A stretch of DNA of 64,000 nucleotides from Alphaproteobacteria bacterium (GTDB lineage Bacteria; Pseudomonadota; Alphaproteobacteria; UBA8366), in contig WHUA01000003.1 of the NCBI GenBank assembly GCA_009377445.1, positions 1 to 64,000 on the forward strand, given 5' to 3'. Both the position numbers and the translations under genes were made by a program. A model generated the notes under the pieces. That model made no database searches and was not told where the DNA came from. It saw nothing but the letters and a program-made list of their open reading frames with translations. This document shows, piece by piece, positions 8,810-17,100 of this stretch; position 1 is the stretch's first letter; every line of letters begins with the position of its first letter.

Positions 8810-10426
8810 ATGTCCAGTTCGAGATTAGCAACTTATGGTCTATTGGCAGCCGCGGTCGTATCCGGCTGGGGGGGTGCGGCGAACGCCGCGGAGAAACCCG
8901 TCAGCGGCGGCATTCTGAATTTCGTGGTGGGGAGCAATCCGCCATCCTACGACGCCCACTTCGAGCAGACGTTCGGCGTCGTTCATCCGATCGGTCCGTT
9001 CTACAGCCTCCTGCTTCGGGCCAATCCCGACAACCTCCAGGATCCGACGGACTTCGTCTGCGACCTCTGCGAAGGCAAGTGGGAAGTTGCCAAGGACGGC
9101 CTGTCCTACACGTTCAAGATTCGCGAGAACGTGAAGTTCCATGACGGGACGCCGCTGACCGCCGCGGACCTCAAAGCGACGATCGACAAGATCGCGTTTC
9201 CGCCCGAAGGCGTGCCAAGCGCCCGCCAGTCCTGGTACACCCAGATCGCATCCGTGGAAGCGCCCGAGCCCTACAAGCTGGTCGTAAAGATGAAGCGCCC
9301 ATTGCCGGCGATCATCCCGGCGCTCGCGTCCCCCTTCAATTTCGTCTACTCGAAGAAGGACCTCGACACGCACGGCTATAAGTGGCACCAGCGCCACATC
9401 AACGGCACCGGCGCCTTCCTCTTCGTTCAGGAGCAGCCGGGCGCCTTCGTCGAAGGCAAGAAAAACCCCAATTACTTCCTCAAGGGCCAGCCCTACCTCG
9501 ACGGCTTCAGGGCCGTTCAAGCGCCGAAGATGTCGGTCCGCCTGCAGGCTATCCGCGGCGACCGGGCAGCGGTGGAATTCCGCGGCTTCCCGCCGAAGGC
9601 GCGCGACGACCTGGTCGCGGCGCTGGGCGACAAGGTGAAAGTCCAGGAAAGCAACTGGAACACGATGTTCGGGGCTTCGCCAAACCAGAAAAAGCCGGAG
9701 TTTGCCGACGTCCGGGTTCGCCAGGCGCTCGCCTACGCGCTCGACCGCTACGGCACGGCGGAAGCCATCTCGCGGATCGCCATCACGAAATACGTCGGCG
9801 GCCTCGTATTTCCCGGCCATCCGCTGGAAGCGAAGAAGGAGTGGCTCTCCCAGTTGCCGGGCTATGGCAAGGACATCAAGGCTTCGCGCGAAAAGGCGAA
9901 GCAGCTCCTCAAGGAGGCGGGACATTCCAAGCTGAAACTGTCGCTCTGGAATCGCGCAGTCGACCAGCCGTACAAGATCATCGGCACCTGGTTTGTGGAC
10001 CAGTGGCGGAGAGTAGGCATCGATGCCGACCAGAAGGTGGTGCCGACCGGCCCCTGGTACGCCGGCATGCGCCAGACTCGCGATTTCGACGTGACGATCG
10101 ACCCGAACGCGCAGACGATCGTCAATCCGACCATCGATACCTCGAAGTACATGGGATCGGCCGGAAACAATTATTCCAACACCAAGGACAAGAAGTCGGA
10201 CGAGCTCTACCTCGCGATGCTTTACGAGACGGACCCGCAGAAGCAGTACGAAAAGATGCGGACATTCGAAAAGTACATCCTGTTGGACTCGGCCCAGTAC
10301 CTACCCGCGTTCTGGTGGTATCGGATTACGGTCCAGCGCACCTACTTCAAGGGCTGGAACAGCGGGCCGAGCCATTACGTAAACCAGGGACTGGAGAACG
10401 TCTGGATCGATCCCAAGCTGCTCTAA
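8810..10426 (+). CDS. ABC transporter periplasmic solute-binding protein (family 5)
   Basis: This 538-residue family 5 extracellular binding protein captures the solute for the neighbouring transporter. It has an N-terminal signal peptide of about 28 residues with a likely cleavage after ANA, and no lipobox cysteine, so it should be free in the periplasm. Family features include WEVAKDGLSYTFKIRENVKFHDGTPL split over residues about 85-115 and DVRVRQALAYALDR in the second lobe. The ATG at 8810 is preceded by AAAGGAG at 8791-8797. A strong hairpin directly after its stop separates it from the permease genes, an arrangement that often raises binding protein level over membrane components. Confidence 0.92.
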   Translation: MSSSRLATYGLLAAAVVSGWGGAANAAEKPVSGGILNFVVGSNPPSYDAHFEQTFGVVHPIGPFYSLLLRANPDNLQDPTDFVCDLCEGKWEVAKDGLSYTFKIRENVKFHDGTPLTAADLKATIDKIAFPPEGVPSARQSWYTQIASVEAPEPYKLVVKMKRPLPAIIPALASPFNFVYSKKDLDTHGYKWHQRHINGTGAFLFVQEQPGAFVEGKKNPNYFLKGQPYLDGFRAVQAPKMSVRLQAIRGDRAAVEFRGFPPKARDDLVAALGDKVKVQESNWNTMFGASPNQKKPEFADVRVRQALAYALDRYGTAEAISRIAITKYVGGLVFPGHPLEAKKEWLSQLPGYGKDIKASREKAKQLLKEAGHSKLKLSLWNRAVDQPYKIIGTWFVDQWRRVGIDADQKVVPTGPWYAGMRQTRDFDVTIDPNAQTIVNPTIDTSKYMGSAGNNYSNTKDKKSDELYLAMLYETDPQKQYEKMRTFEKYILLDSAQYLPAFWWYRITVQRTYFKGWNSGPSHYVNQGLENVWIDPKLL

Positions 10427-10436
10427 CCTCACGGAC

Positions 10437-10475
10437 CTGTCCCTTTCGCCGCCGTATCGGTGGCGGAAGGGACAG
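10437..10475 (+). terminator. Long hairpin after the binding-protein gene
   Basis: A 17-bp stem (10437-10453 with 10459-10475, loop GTATC, two wobble positions) begins ten bases after the binding-protein stop codon. Only a short TTAAATC follows, so it may act as a partial terminator or as an mRNA 3'-end stabiliser. Confidence 0.65.
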
Positions 10476-10705
10476 TTAAATCAACTAATTACAACAATAC
10501 GTCCCCGCAGCCGGCCTTCCAGACAGACCGGCGACGGGAACGGCAAAGACCGGGCTTGAACCGGCTTGCGGCACGAACAGGGAAGGAAGCGAAGATGGAT
10601 ATCCGATCGCATCGCGCGCAGTCCGCTTGACCGAGGTGAGCGCTCTGCAATCGCGCCCGGCTGCAGCGGCGGCGCAAATCGATCCGGATGCGGATCTGAT
10701 GGCCG
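10476..10705. other. Intergenic region without a recognisable gene
   Basis: This is the middle part of the 385-bp gap between binding protein and permease genes. Short frames here look like chance reading of GC-rich DNA: no ribosome sites and no family resemblance. The promoter candidate at 10706 follows. Confidence 0.4.
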
Positions 10706-10734
10706 TTGATATAGCCCCCGCGAAGCGGCATACT
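10706..10734 (+). promoter_or_regulatory. Candidate sigma-70-type promoter for the permease genes
   Basis: TTGATA (10706-10711), 17-base spacer, CATACT (10729-10734). Transcription would begin near 10741, leaving a leader of about 70 bases that ends in GAGGGAAGG before the permease ATG at 10812. Its place after the hairpin at 10437 fits a separate transcript for the permeases. Confidence 0.45.
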
Positions 10735-10811
10735 TGGAATAACCATCTGCAAGACAATCCGCGGTAGAACGGCATCCAATAAGCAGAATAGGACCCGGCG
10801 AGGGAAGGCTT

Positions 10812-11783
10812 ATGTACAAATACACAATCAAGCGTGTTCTGTTGATGATCCCGACGTTGATCGGGGCGGCAATTCTGGTCTTTACGCTTCTCAGACTCAT
10901 CCCCGGCGACGTATGCATGCTGCGCCTTGCCGGAGAGGGAGCGTTCGTCGACCAGGCGGCAATCGACCTATGCCGGATAAACACCGGCATCGCGGATCCC
11001 TTCATCGTTCAGTTCATCCGTTTCCTGACCGGGTTGTTCACCTTCGATTTCGGCACCTCCATGTGGACGGGCCAACCGGTGACCCATGAAATCGCGCTGC
11101 GGTTCAAGCTGTCGCTCGAAATCGCCATTATGGCCACCGTCGTCAGCGTCGCCATTTCGATCCCGCTGGGGACGATCTCGGCGATCAAGCAGAATACCTG
11201 GATCGACTACGTGGTCCGGTCGTTCAGCATCGCCGGCATCGCCATCCCCTCCTTCTGGCTCGGCATCCTGATCATCCTCGGGCTGCTGATCACCACGCAA
11301 GCCTGGTTCGGTCAGGCCTGGATGCCCCCGATCAACTACGTTTCGCCGTTCGAGGATCCTGTTGGCAATATCGCCCAGCTCATCTGGCCGGCGCTCGCGA
11401 CAGGCTACCGGTACTCCGCCGTCGCCACGCGCATGACGCGGTCGGCGCTGCTCGAGGTGCTGCGCGAGGACTATGTCCGCACCGCCCGCGCCAAGGGCCT
11501 GCTCGAAAAGGTCATCATCAACCGGCACGCGCTGAAGAACGCGATGCTGCCGGTCGTGACGGTCATCGGCATCGAGTTCGCGTTCCTGATGGGGGGCCTC
11601 GTCGTCACCGAACAGGTCTTCAACCTCAACGGCCTGGGCAAGCTGTTCGTCGAATCCGTGACGAATCAGGACTACACCATGACGCAGTCGCTGGTCATGC
11701 TGGTGGTCCTGATCTTCATCGTCACGAACTTCGTCGTGGATCTCTTTTACGCCTGGCTGGATCCCCGGATCCGCTACAGCTAG
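10812..11783 (+). CDS. Peptide ABC transporter permease, OppB/DppB type
   Basis: This 323-residue inner-membrane permease has the OppB/DppB architecture: the N-terminal helix YKYTIKRVLLMIPTLIGAAI, a periplasmic loop, then five membrane helices. The cytoplasmic coupling loop carries the EAA-type motif YVRTARAKGLLEKVIINRHALKN. The ATG at 10812 is preceded by GAGGGAAGG. It should pair with one of the two C-type permeases downstream to form the membrane channel served by the two ATPases at 6680-8709. The next gene begins 12 bp after its stop. Confidence 0.92.
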   Translation: MYKYTIKRVLLMIPTLIGAAILVFTLLRLIPGDVCMLRLAGEGAFVDQAAIDLCRINTGIADPFIVQFIRFLTGLFTFDFGTSMWTGQPVTHEIALRFKLSLEIAIMATVVSVAISIPLGTISAIKQNTWIDYVVRSFSIAGIAIPSFWLGILIILGLLITTQAWFGQAWMPPINYVSPFEDPVGNIAQLIWPALATGYRYSAVATRMTRSALLEVLREDYVRTARAKGLLEKVIINRHALKNAMLPVVTVIGIEFAFLMGGLVVTEQVFNLNGLGKLFVESVTNQDYTMTQSLVMLVVLIFIVTNFVVDLFYAWLDPRIRYS

Positions 11784-11795
11784 GGAGGATAAAAC

Positions 11796-12698
11796 ATGAG
11801 CACAGTTGAAGAAGTCCAAGTACACGCCGGCGTCGAGGAGCTGTTCGATCAACGGACCTGGCTGCAGAGAGCGGCCAATCTGGCCCGCAAGCAACCGCTC
11901 GGCGTGTTCGGAGGCATCGTCGTGGTCGTCATGGTGTTCATGGCGATATTCGCCCCGTGGCTGACGCCTTATAATCCCGAAGCCAATTCCTTCGAGCATA
12001 TGCTGGTGCCGCCCGGCCTCGACTTCTTGCTCGGCACCGACCAGTTCGGACGCGACCTGCTTACCCGCATCATCTATGGCGCCCGCACTGCGTTGTTCGT
12101 CGGCACGGTCGCTGCAGGCGTCGGCGCTTTCGGCGGCCTCGTTCTCGGGGTCGGCAGCGCCTATTTCGGCGGCAAGATCGACCTGATCTTCCAGCGCATC
12201 ATGGACGTCTTCATGGCCTTCCCGCTGATCATCATGGCGCTCGCGGTCGTCGCCATCTTCGGCACGGGCATTCAGAACGTGATCTTTGCAATCACGATCC
12301 CGTTCATCCCGCGCTGCGCCCGCGTGGTGCGCTCCAACGCGCTGGCGATCCGCGAAATACCCTATGTCGACGCTGCCCGGGCAATGGGCTTCTCCCATAC
12401 GCGGATCATTCTCCGCCATATGGCGCCCAACGTCATGGCGCCCTTCCTGATCATGCTGACCGCCTTCGTCGGCCAGGCGATCCTGATCGAGGCGTCGCTG
12501 TCCTACCTCGGTCTGGGCGTACAGGAGCCGACGCCGGCTTGGGGCCTGATGTTGCAGGGCGGTGCGGAAGAGTATGTCGAAAGCGCGCCCTGGGTCGCGG
12601 TCTTCCCCGGCCTCGCCATCACGCTCGCCGTGTTCGGGTTCAACCTGTTCGGCGACGCGGTGCGCGACACGCTCGATCCGCGGCTGCGGTCGCAGTAG
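11796..12698 (+). CDS. Peptide ABC transporter permease, OppC/DppC type (copy 1)
   Basis: This 300-residue C-type permease has an N-terminal cytoplasmic tail, six predicted membrane helices, the family sequence LLGTDQFGRDLLTRIIYGAR and the coupling motif YVDAARAMGFSHTRIILRHM. GGGAGG lies before its ATG. It is very similar throughout to the next gene at 12806, from LGTDQFGRDLL to the last residues DPRLRS. It may pair with the OppB-type subunit at 10812. A hairpin at 12727 follows it. Confidence 0.92.
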   Translation: MSTVEEVQVHAGVEELFDQRTWLQRAANLARKQPLGVFGGIVVVVMVFMAIFAPWLTPYNPEANSFEHMLVPPGLDFLLGTDQFGRDLLTRIIYGARTALFVGTVAAGVGAFGGLVLGVGSAYFGGKIDLIFQRIMDVFMAFPLIIMALAVVAIFGTGIQNVIFAITIPFIPRCARVVRSNALAIREIPYVDAARAMGFSHTRIILRHMAPNVMAPFLIMLTAFVGQAILIEASLSYLGLGVQEPTPAWGLMLQGGAEEYVESAPWVAVFPGLAITLAVFGFNLFGDAVRDTLDPRLRSQ

Positions 12699-12726
12699 AC
12701 GGCGCGGCCTTGAAACGAGAAACGAT

Positions 12727-12753
12727 GACCGCCGCGCGACAAACGCGGCGGTC
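12727..12753 (+). terminator. Perfect 10-bp hairpin between the two OppC-type genes
   Basis: GACCGCCGCG (12727-12736), loop of seven bases, CGCGGCGGTC (12744-12753), then TTCGCTT. It lies 28 bp after the first C-type permease gene. The U-tract is poor, so termination may be partial. Confidence 0.55.
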
Positions 12754-12805
12754 TTCGCTTATGGCCGGGGCGGGCACGGCTTAGCCGCGGCAAAGCGCAG
12801 GAACG

Positions 12806-13693
12806 ATGTCGGTCTCACAGGATATCCAACGCGAATACCTCCACCGGCCGCCCTGGTATCAGCTCGCCTGGGCGCTGCTGCGCAAGCAGCCGCTCGCCGC
12901 CTTCGGCGGCTTGCTCGTAGCGACTCTCGTCTTCATGGCGGTCTTTGCCGAATACGTCGCGCCCCACAATGCCGAAATCATCTCATTCGAGGATATGCTG
13001 ACCCCGCCAAGCGTCGAGCATTGGCTTGGGACGGATCAGTTCGGCAGAGACCTGCTGTCGCGGATCATTTTCGGCGCCCGAACCGCCCTCTTTATCGGCT
13101 GCATCGCCGCCGGCACCGGTGCGACAGCAGGGCTCGTCCTCGGCGTCGCCAGCGCATATTTCGGCGGCAGGATCGACCTGATCTTGCAGCGCATCATCGA
13201 CGTCTTCATCGCCTTTCCGACGATCATAATCGCGCTGTCGATCGTTTCCGTCTTCGGATCGGACCTGAAAAACGTGATCTTCGCGATATGCCTCCCCTTC
13301 ATCCCCGACGCGGCCCGCATCGTCCGCTCCAACGCGCTGGCAATTCGCGAGATCCCATACGTCGATGCGGCGCGCGCATTGGGATTTTCCCATAGCCGGA
13401 TAATCCTGCGTCACATGGTGCCGAACGTCCTTGCGCCCTACCTGATCGTCCTCACCGCCAATATCGGCCAGGCGATCCTGCTCGAAGCGTCGCTTTCCTA
13501 CCTCGGGCTCGGGGTGCAGGAGCCCACGCCGGCGTGGGGGCTGATGCTGCAAGGCGGGGCCGAGGAATATGCCGAGAGCGCGCCCTGGGTTGCGATATTT
13601 CCAGGGCTCGCGATTGCCGTCGCCGTGTTCGGGTTCAATCTGTTCGGCGACGGCGTGCGCGACGCGCTCGATCCTAGGCTGCGATCGGAGTAG
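12806..13693 (+). CDS. Peptide ABC transporter permease, OppC/DppC type (copy 2)
   Basis: This 295-residue paralogue of the preceding gene shares LGTDQFGRDLLSRIIFGAR, YVDAARALGFSHSRIILRHM and the C-terminal DGVRDALDPRLRSE. The strongest divergence is in the first 40 residues. It probably arose by tandem duplication and offers an alternative partner for the B-type permease. The ATG at 12806 has only a weak AGGAA before it. Its end overlaps the convergent dioxygenase gene by 20 bp. Confidence 0.9.
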   Translation: MSVSQDIQREYLHRPPWYQLAWALLRKQPLAAFGGLLVATLVFMAVFAEYVAPHNAEIISFEDMLTPPSVEHWLGTDQFGRDLLSRIIFGARTALFIGCIAAGTGATAGLVLGVASAYFGGRIDLILQRIIDVFIAFPTIIIALSIVSVFGSDLKNVIFAICLPFIPDAARIVRSNALAIREIPYVDAARALGFSHSRIILRHMVPNVLAPYLIVLTANIGQAILLEASLSYLGLGVQEPTPAWGLMLQGGAEEYAESAPWVAIFPGLAIAVAVFGFNLFGDGVRDALDPRLRSE

Positions 13694-14555
13694 TGGTCGA
13701 CGGCACGATATGCCGCTGCGGCGAAAGCCGGATCGTCGTCCGCTTGAGCAGCCGGTTCTGCTGCGCATCGAACGGGTCGCGGCGGTGCAGCAGGAAACCG
13801 TTGTCCCACATGACGAGGTCGCCGATCTGCCAGCGGTGGGTATAGACGAACTCCGGCCGCGTCGCATGCCGGTTCAGCGCGTCCAGCAGCTCCCTGCCCT
13901 CTTCTTCCGGCAGGCCATCGATTCCAACGGTCGTCGTCGGGTCGAGATAGAGTGACTTCCGGCCGCTGACCGGGTGGGTGTTTACCAGCGGATGCGCCAC
14001 CGGCGGCGTCCGGCGGCGAAGCTCCTCGGACATCGGCTTCTCGTCGTCGTAGGTCGACTGCCGCTTGAGGTAGTCGTAAACCGCGCGCAGCCCCTCGATC
14101 CGCCGCTTCATGGCATCCGGCAGCGCTTCGTAGGCCAGATGCAGGTTCGCCCAGTAAGTATTCGCGTTGTCGCGCGGCATTTCGACCATGTAGAGGACGC
14201 TGCCCGTAGCGGGATCGGCGACATAGGACTGGTCCGTGTGCCACCCCAGCTCGCCGGAGCCGAGCCCGCCGATCGAGCGCCCCTGAGAATTCTTCATGTT
14301 GGAAATCTGTATGACCGCCGGATGGTTCCCCGACTGCCAGTCGTCGCGCACGATCAGGTCGGGATCGCCGAAGCGGCGGCTGAGCACGACCAGTTCTTCT
14401 TCCGAAAGCGCCTGGCGGCGGAAGACGAGGACGCCCTGGCTGCTCCAGGCCGCCTCCAATGCGTCCACGATGTCCTGGGCGAGGGGCCGCCACAAATCGA
14501 GCCCCCGCACCTCGAAAGCAAACTGACCGTCGATCGGCACTATCTCGAAGCTCAA
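13674..14555 (-). CDS. TauD/TfdA-family Fe(II)/2-oxoglutarate dioxygenase
   Basis: This 293-residue oxygenase couples 2-oxoglutarate decarboxylation to hydroxylation of an unknown substrate. The facial triad is visible: His106 and Asp108 in GWHTDQSY, and His257 in MWDNGFLLHRRDPFD. An Arg in the following TTIRLSP segment is the likely 2-oxoglutarate anchor. The start is the TTG at 14555: the nearby ATG at 14560 is out of frame and stops after two codons, whereas CGGAGGA sits five bases before the TTG. It overlaps the permease gene end to end by 20 bp and diverges from the CoA-transferase gene. Relatives cleave taurine, aryloxyacetates or carnitine precursors. Confidence 0.87.
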   Translation of the reverse strand: MSFEIVPIDGQFAFEVRGLDLWRPLAQDIVDALEAAWSSQGVLVFRRQALSEEELVVLSRRFGDPDLIVRDDWQSGNHPAVIQISNMKNSQGRSIGGLGSGELGWHTDQSYVADPATGSVLYMVEMPRDNANTYWANLHLAYEALPDAMKRRIEGLRAVYDYLKRQSTYDDEKPMSEELRRRTPPVAHPLVNTHPVSGRKSLYLDPTTTVGIDGLPEEEGRELLDALNRHATRPEFVYTHRWQIGDLVMWDNGFLLHRRDPFDAQQNRLLKRTTIRLSPQRHIVPSTTTPIAA

Positions 14556-14699
14556 GCCATTCCTCCGTGAGATCCGTCCGCTCAGGCCCGGAAGGTCAAG
14601 AAATGGCCGTTTTCAGCCGCTATTCCTTGCTTCCCTGCCGTCCGGCAGGCGATGATCGCGCTTCGCCAGGATACTAACAGATCGACGGGATACCAATCC

Positions 14700-15908
14700 A
14701 TGCCAGCCAACCCGACCGCCGTGCCCCCGCTCGCCGGGGTGAAGGTGATAGATATCGCCAACTTTCTCGCCGGCCCGCTGGCTTCCATGTTCCTTGCCGA
14801 TTTCGGCGCCGACGTCATCAAGGTCGAACGGCCCGGCAGCGGCGACGAGATCCGCTATTGGGGCAACAACAAGAACGGCGTTGGCCTCATGTACAAGCTG
14901 ATCAACCGCAACAAGCGATCGGTAACGGCGGACCTGCGCACACCGCTCGGCGTCGAGATCGTCAAGCGCCTCGTCGCGGACGCCGACATCATCGTCGAGA
15001 ACTACCGCAAGGGCACATTGGAGAAATGGGGCCTGGGTTACGACGTGCTCAGCAAGATCAATCCCGGCCTCGTCATGCTCCGCCTCACCGGTTTCGGCCA
15101 GACGGGCCCCAGCAGCCACAAGCCCGGCTTCGGCACGCTGGCGGAGGGCTACGCCGGCTATGCCTATATCACCGGCTACCCGGACAGGCCGCCGCTGTTG
15201 CCGGGCTTCGGCCTCGCCGACGACACGGCGGGCCTGATGGGCGCTTTCCTCGCCATGGTGGCGCTCCAGGAGAAGAACCGCTCCGGCAAGGGCCAGATCG
15301 TCGAGTACGCGATCTACGAGCCGCTCCTGACCCTGCTCGGGCCGCAGGTCGTGGACTACGACCAGCTCGGCATCGTGCAGGAACGGAACGGCAGCCGCCT
15401 GCCGTTTACCGCCCCCCGCAATACCTACCGCACGAAGGACGACAAGTGGGTCTCGATCTCGGGTAGCGCGCAGTCGACCTTCGAGCGCATGTGCGAGGCG
15501 CTCGGCGTGCCGGAACTGATCCGCGACCCGCGCTTCCTCGACAACCGGCTCCGCATCCAGAACGCCCCCGTGCTCGACGACGCGCTGCAGGCCGCCATCG
15601 AAAAATTCGACCGCGCGTCGCTCATCGAGCTGTTCGACAGGTTCGACGCGACCGTCGCCGCCTGCAACAACGTCAAGGAAATCTTCGAAGATCCGCATAT
15701 CCAGGCGCGCGGCAACATCGTGCCGGTTCCGGACGAAGAGCTCGGAGGCCCGCTCCGCATGCAGAATATCGTCGGCAACTTCTCGCGCACGCCAGGGCGG
15801 ATCAGGCACGCCGGGCCGGCCCTCGGATCGAGCAACCGGGCGATACTCTTGGACGAGCTCGGCTTCTCCGAGGAGGAACTTGCGACGGCGGGGCACGAGA
15901 TCGATTGA
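14700..15908 (+). CDS. Family III CoA-transferase (CaiB/BaiF type)
   Basis: This 402-residue enzyme moves CoA between carboxylic acids through an aspartyl-CoA intermediate. It starts with the usual LAGVKVIDIANFLAGP, FLADFGADVIKVERP and RNKRSVTADLR signatures. The catalytic aspartate should be in GFGLADDTAGLMGAF (Asp174 or Asp175). The ATG at 14700 is preferred over 14652 because the family sequence starts soon after it. The next gene, an HMG-CoA-lyase-like protein, begins 13 bp after its stop. Together they suggest activation of a branched or hydroxy acid to its CoA ester followed by C-C cleavage; the acid is unknown. Confidence 0.92.
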   Translation: MPANPTAVPPLAGVKVIDIANFLAGPLASMFLADFGADVIKVERPGSGDEIRYWGNNKNGVGLMYKLINRNKRSVTADLRTPLGVEIVKRLVADADIIVENYRKGTLEKWGLGYDVLSKINPGLVMLRLTGFGQTGPSSHKPGFGTLAEGYAGYAYITGYPDRPPLLPGFGLADDTAGLMGAFLAMVALQEKNRSGKGQIVEYAIYEPLLTLLGPQVVDYDQLGIVQERNGSRLPFTAPRNTYRTKDDKWVSISGSAQSTFERMCEALGVPELIRDPRFLDNRLRIQNAPVLDDALQAAIEKFDRASLIELFDRFDATVAACNNVKEIFEDPHIQARGNIVPVPDEELGGPLRMQNIVGNFSRTPGRIRHAGPALGSSNRAILLDELGFSEEELATAGHEID

Positions 15909-15921
15909 GCGAAAGGCGAAA

Positions 15922-16878
15922 ATGCTGAGCTTTCCGAAAAGGGTAACGGTCGTCGAGGTTGGCCCGCGCGACGGGCTGCAATCGCTCGGCAAATGGATCG
16001 ACACGGACCGCAAGGTCGCCATGATCGACCGCCTGAGCGACGCAGGCTTTCCGGTCATCGAGGCCACCAGCTTCACGCATCCGCGGGTCGTGCCGATGCT
16101 GCGGGACGCCGAAGAGGTGATGGCCCGGATCAGGCGCCGGCCGGGCACCGTCTACCGTGCGCTCGTGCCCAACAAACGGGGGGCGTTGCGCGCGGTCGAG
16201 ACCGCCGCCGACGAGATCCTTGGCCTGATGACGGTGAGCGCGCGCTACCTCGCCAAAAATCAGAACATGACGCTGGATGAAGTCATCGCCGCGGGCGGCG
16301 ACTGTCATCGGGTCGCCGAACAGGCGGGGCGCGCGTTCATCATGGCGCTCGGCATGTCCTTCTTCTGTCCGTACGAGGGGGTGATCCCGCAGGAAAGCAC
16401 GCTCGGCTGCGTGGCGCGGCTGCGCAATCTCGGCGTCCGGCGGTTCTACCTGGCCGCAAGCACCGGCATGGAGGATCCGCGGCACGTCAACGAATTGTTC
16501 CGCCGCGCCTTCGACCGGTTTCCCGACTGCGATTTCGGCTTTCACGTGCACGAGAAGATGGGCCTGGCGACGGCAAACCTGGTCGCCGCGCTCGACGCCG
16601 GCGCGACCATGGTCGAGGGCTCGATCTGCGGCGTCGGCGGCGGCATCGCCTTCCCCGGCGGCGCGGGATCGGTCGGCAACCTGCCGAGCGAGGACATCGT
16701 GCATTTCCTGAACGAGATGGGGATCGAAACCGGGATCGAGACGAAGGCCGCGATGGCGGCGGCGCGCGACGTGGCGGCGATCGCCGGCATCCCGGCTGCG
16801 AGCCGGCTCGCCACCGTCGGCACGCGCCAGGACATCATGCGGCTGGGCGAGGACGCGCCCGCCGCGCATCCGCGCTGA
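15922..16878 (+). CDS. HMG-CoA lyase-like aldolase lacking the usual catalytic cysteine
   Basis: This 318-residue TIM-barrel protein belongs to the DRE-TIM metallolyases close to hydroxymethylglutaryl-CoA lyase. VEVGPRDGLQ holds the Arg16/Asp17 pair, GFHVHEKMGLATAN the His208/His210 metal ligands, and GN253 the last ligand. Canonical lyases have GLGGCPY with a catalytic Cys; here the segment is GVGGGIAF (237-244) and Gly241 takes the Cys place. Cleavage of HMG-CoA itself is therefore doubtful, and another hydroxyacyl-CoA may be the substrate. The ATG at 15922 has GAAAGG upstream. It probably forms an operon with the CoA-transferase 13 bp upstream. Confidence 0.8.
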   Translation: MLSFPKRVTVVEVGPRDGLQSLGKWIDTDRKVAMIDRLSDAGFPVIEATSFTHPRVVPMLRDAEEVMARIRRRPGTVYRALVPNKRGALRAVETAADEILGLMTVSARYLAKNQNMTLDEVIAAGGDCHRVAEQAGRAFIMALGMSFFCPYEGVIPQESTLGCVARLRNLGVRRFYLAASTGMEDPRHVNELFRRAFDRFPDCDFGFHVHEKMGLATANLVAALDAGATMVEGSICGVGGGIAFPGGAGSVGNLPSEDIVHFLNEMGIETGIETKAAMAAARDVAAIAGIPAASRLATVGTRQDIMRLGEDAPAAHPR

Positions 16879-16960
16879 AAAGACCGAAGGCCGGAAGTTC
16901 CCCCCCTCTCCCTCTCCCGCAGGGCAATCGTATTTGCCTGTCTTGCACGAATGCCGTGCG

Positions 16961-17037
16961 TCCTTCGACGGGCTCAGGATGAGGGAGAAACTTCGTGGCA
17001 TTGAGAAAAAACCTCATGCTGAGCCGGTCGAAGCACG
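16961..17037. repeat. Paired palindromic intergenic repeat, copy 1
   Basis: Two 24-base arms in inverted orientation, 16961-16984 and 17012-17035, match at 21 of 24 positions; the three differences are C/G exchanges. The spacer is 27 bases and A-rich. A closely related element lies at 24413-24496. It sits between the convergent lyase-like and pssA genes and may end transcription from both sides. The remaining intergenic DNA to 17100 shows nothing else. Confidence 0.8.
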
Positions 17038-17100
17038 CACCCCGCTTGTCCCAATCGTCGCGACCACCCTCAAATACGATTCCCCTGCCCTATCCCAGGG

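Noticed and set aside
10485..10800. Overlapping leftward frames between the binding protein and OppB genes
   Set aside because: Several frames of similar length overlap with no ribosome site or family features; they overlap a promoter candidate.
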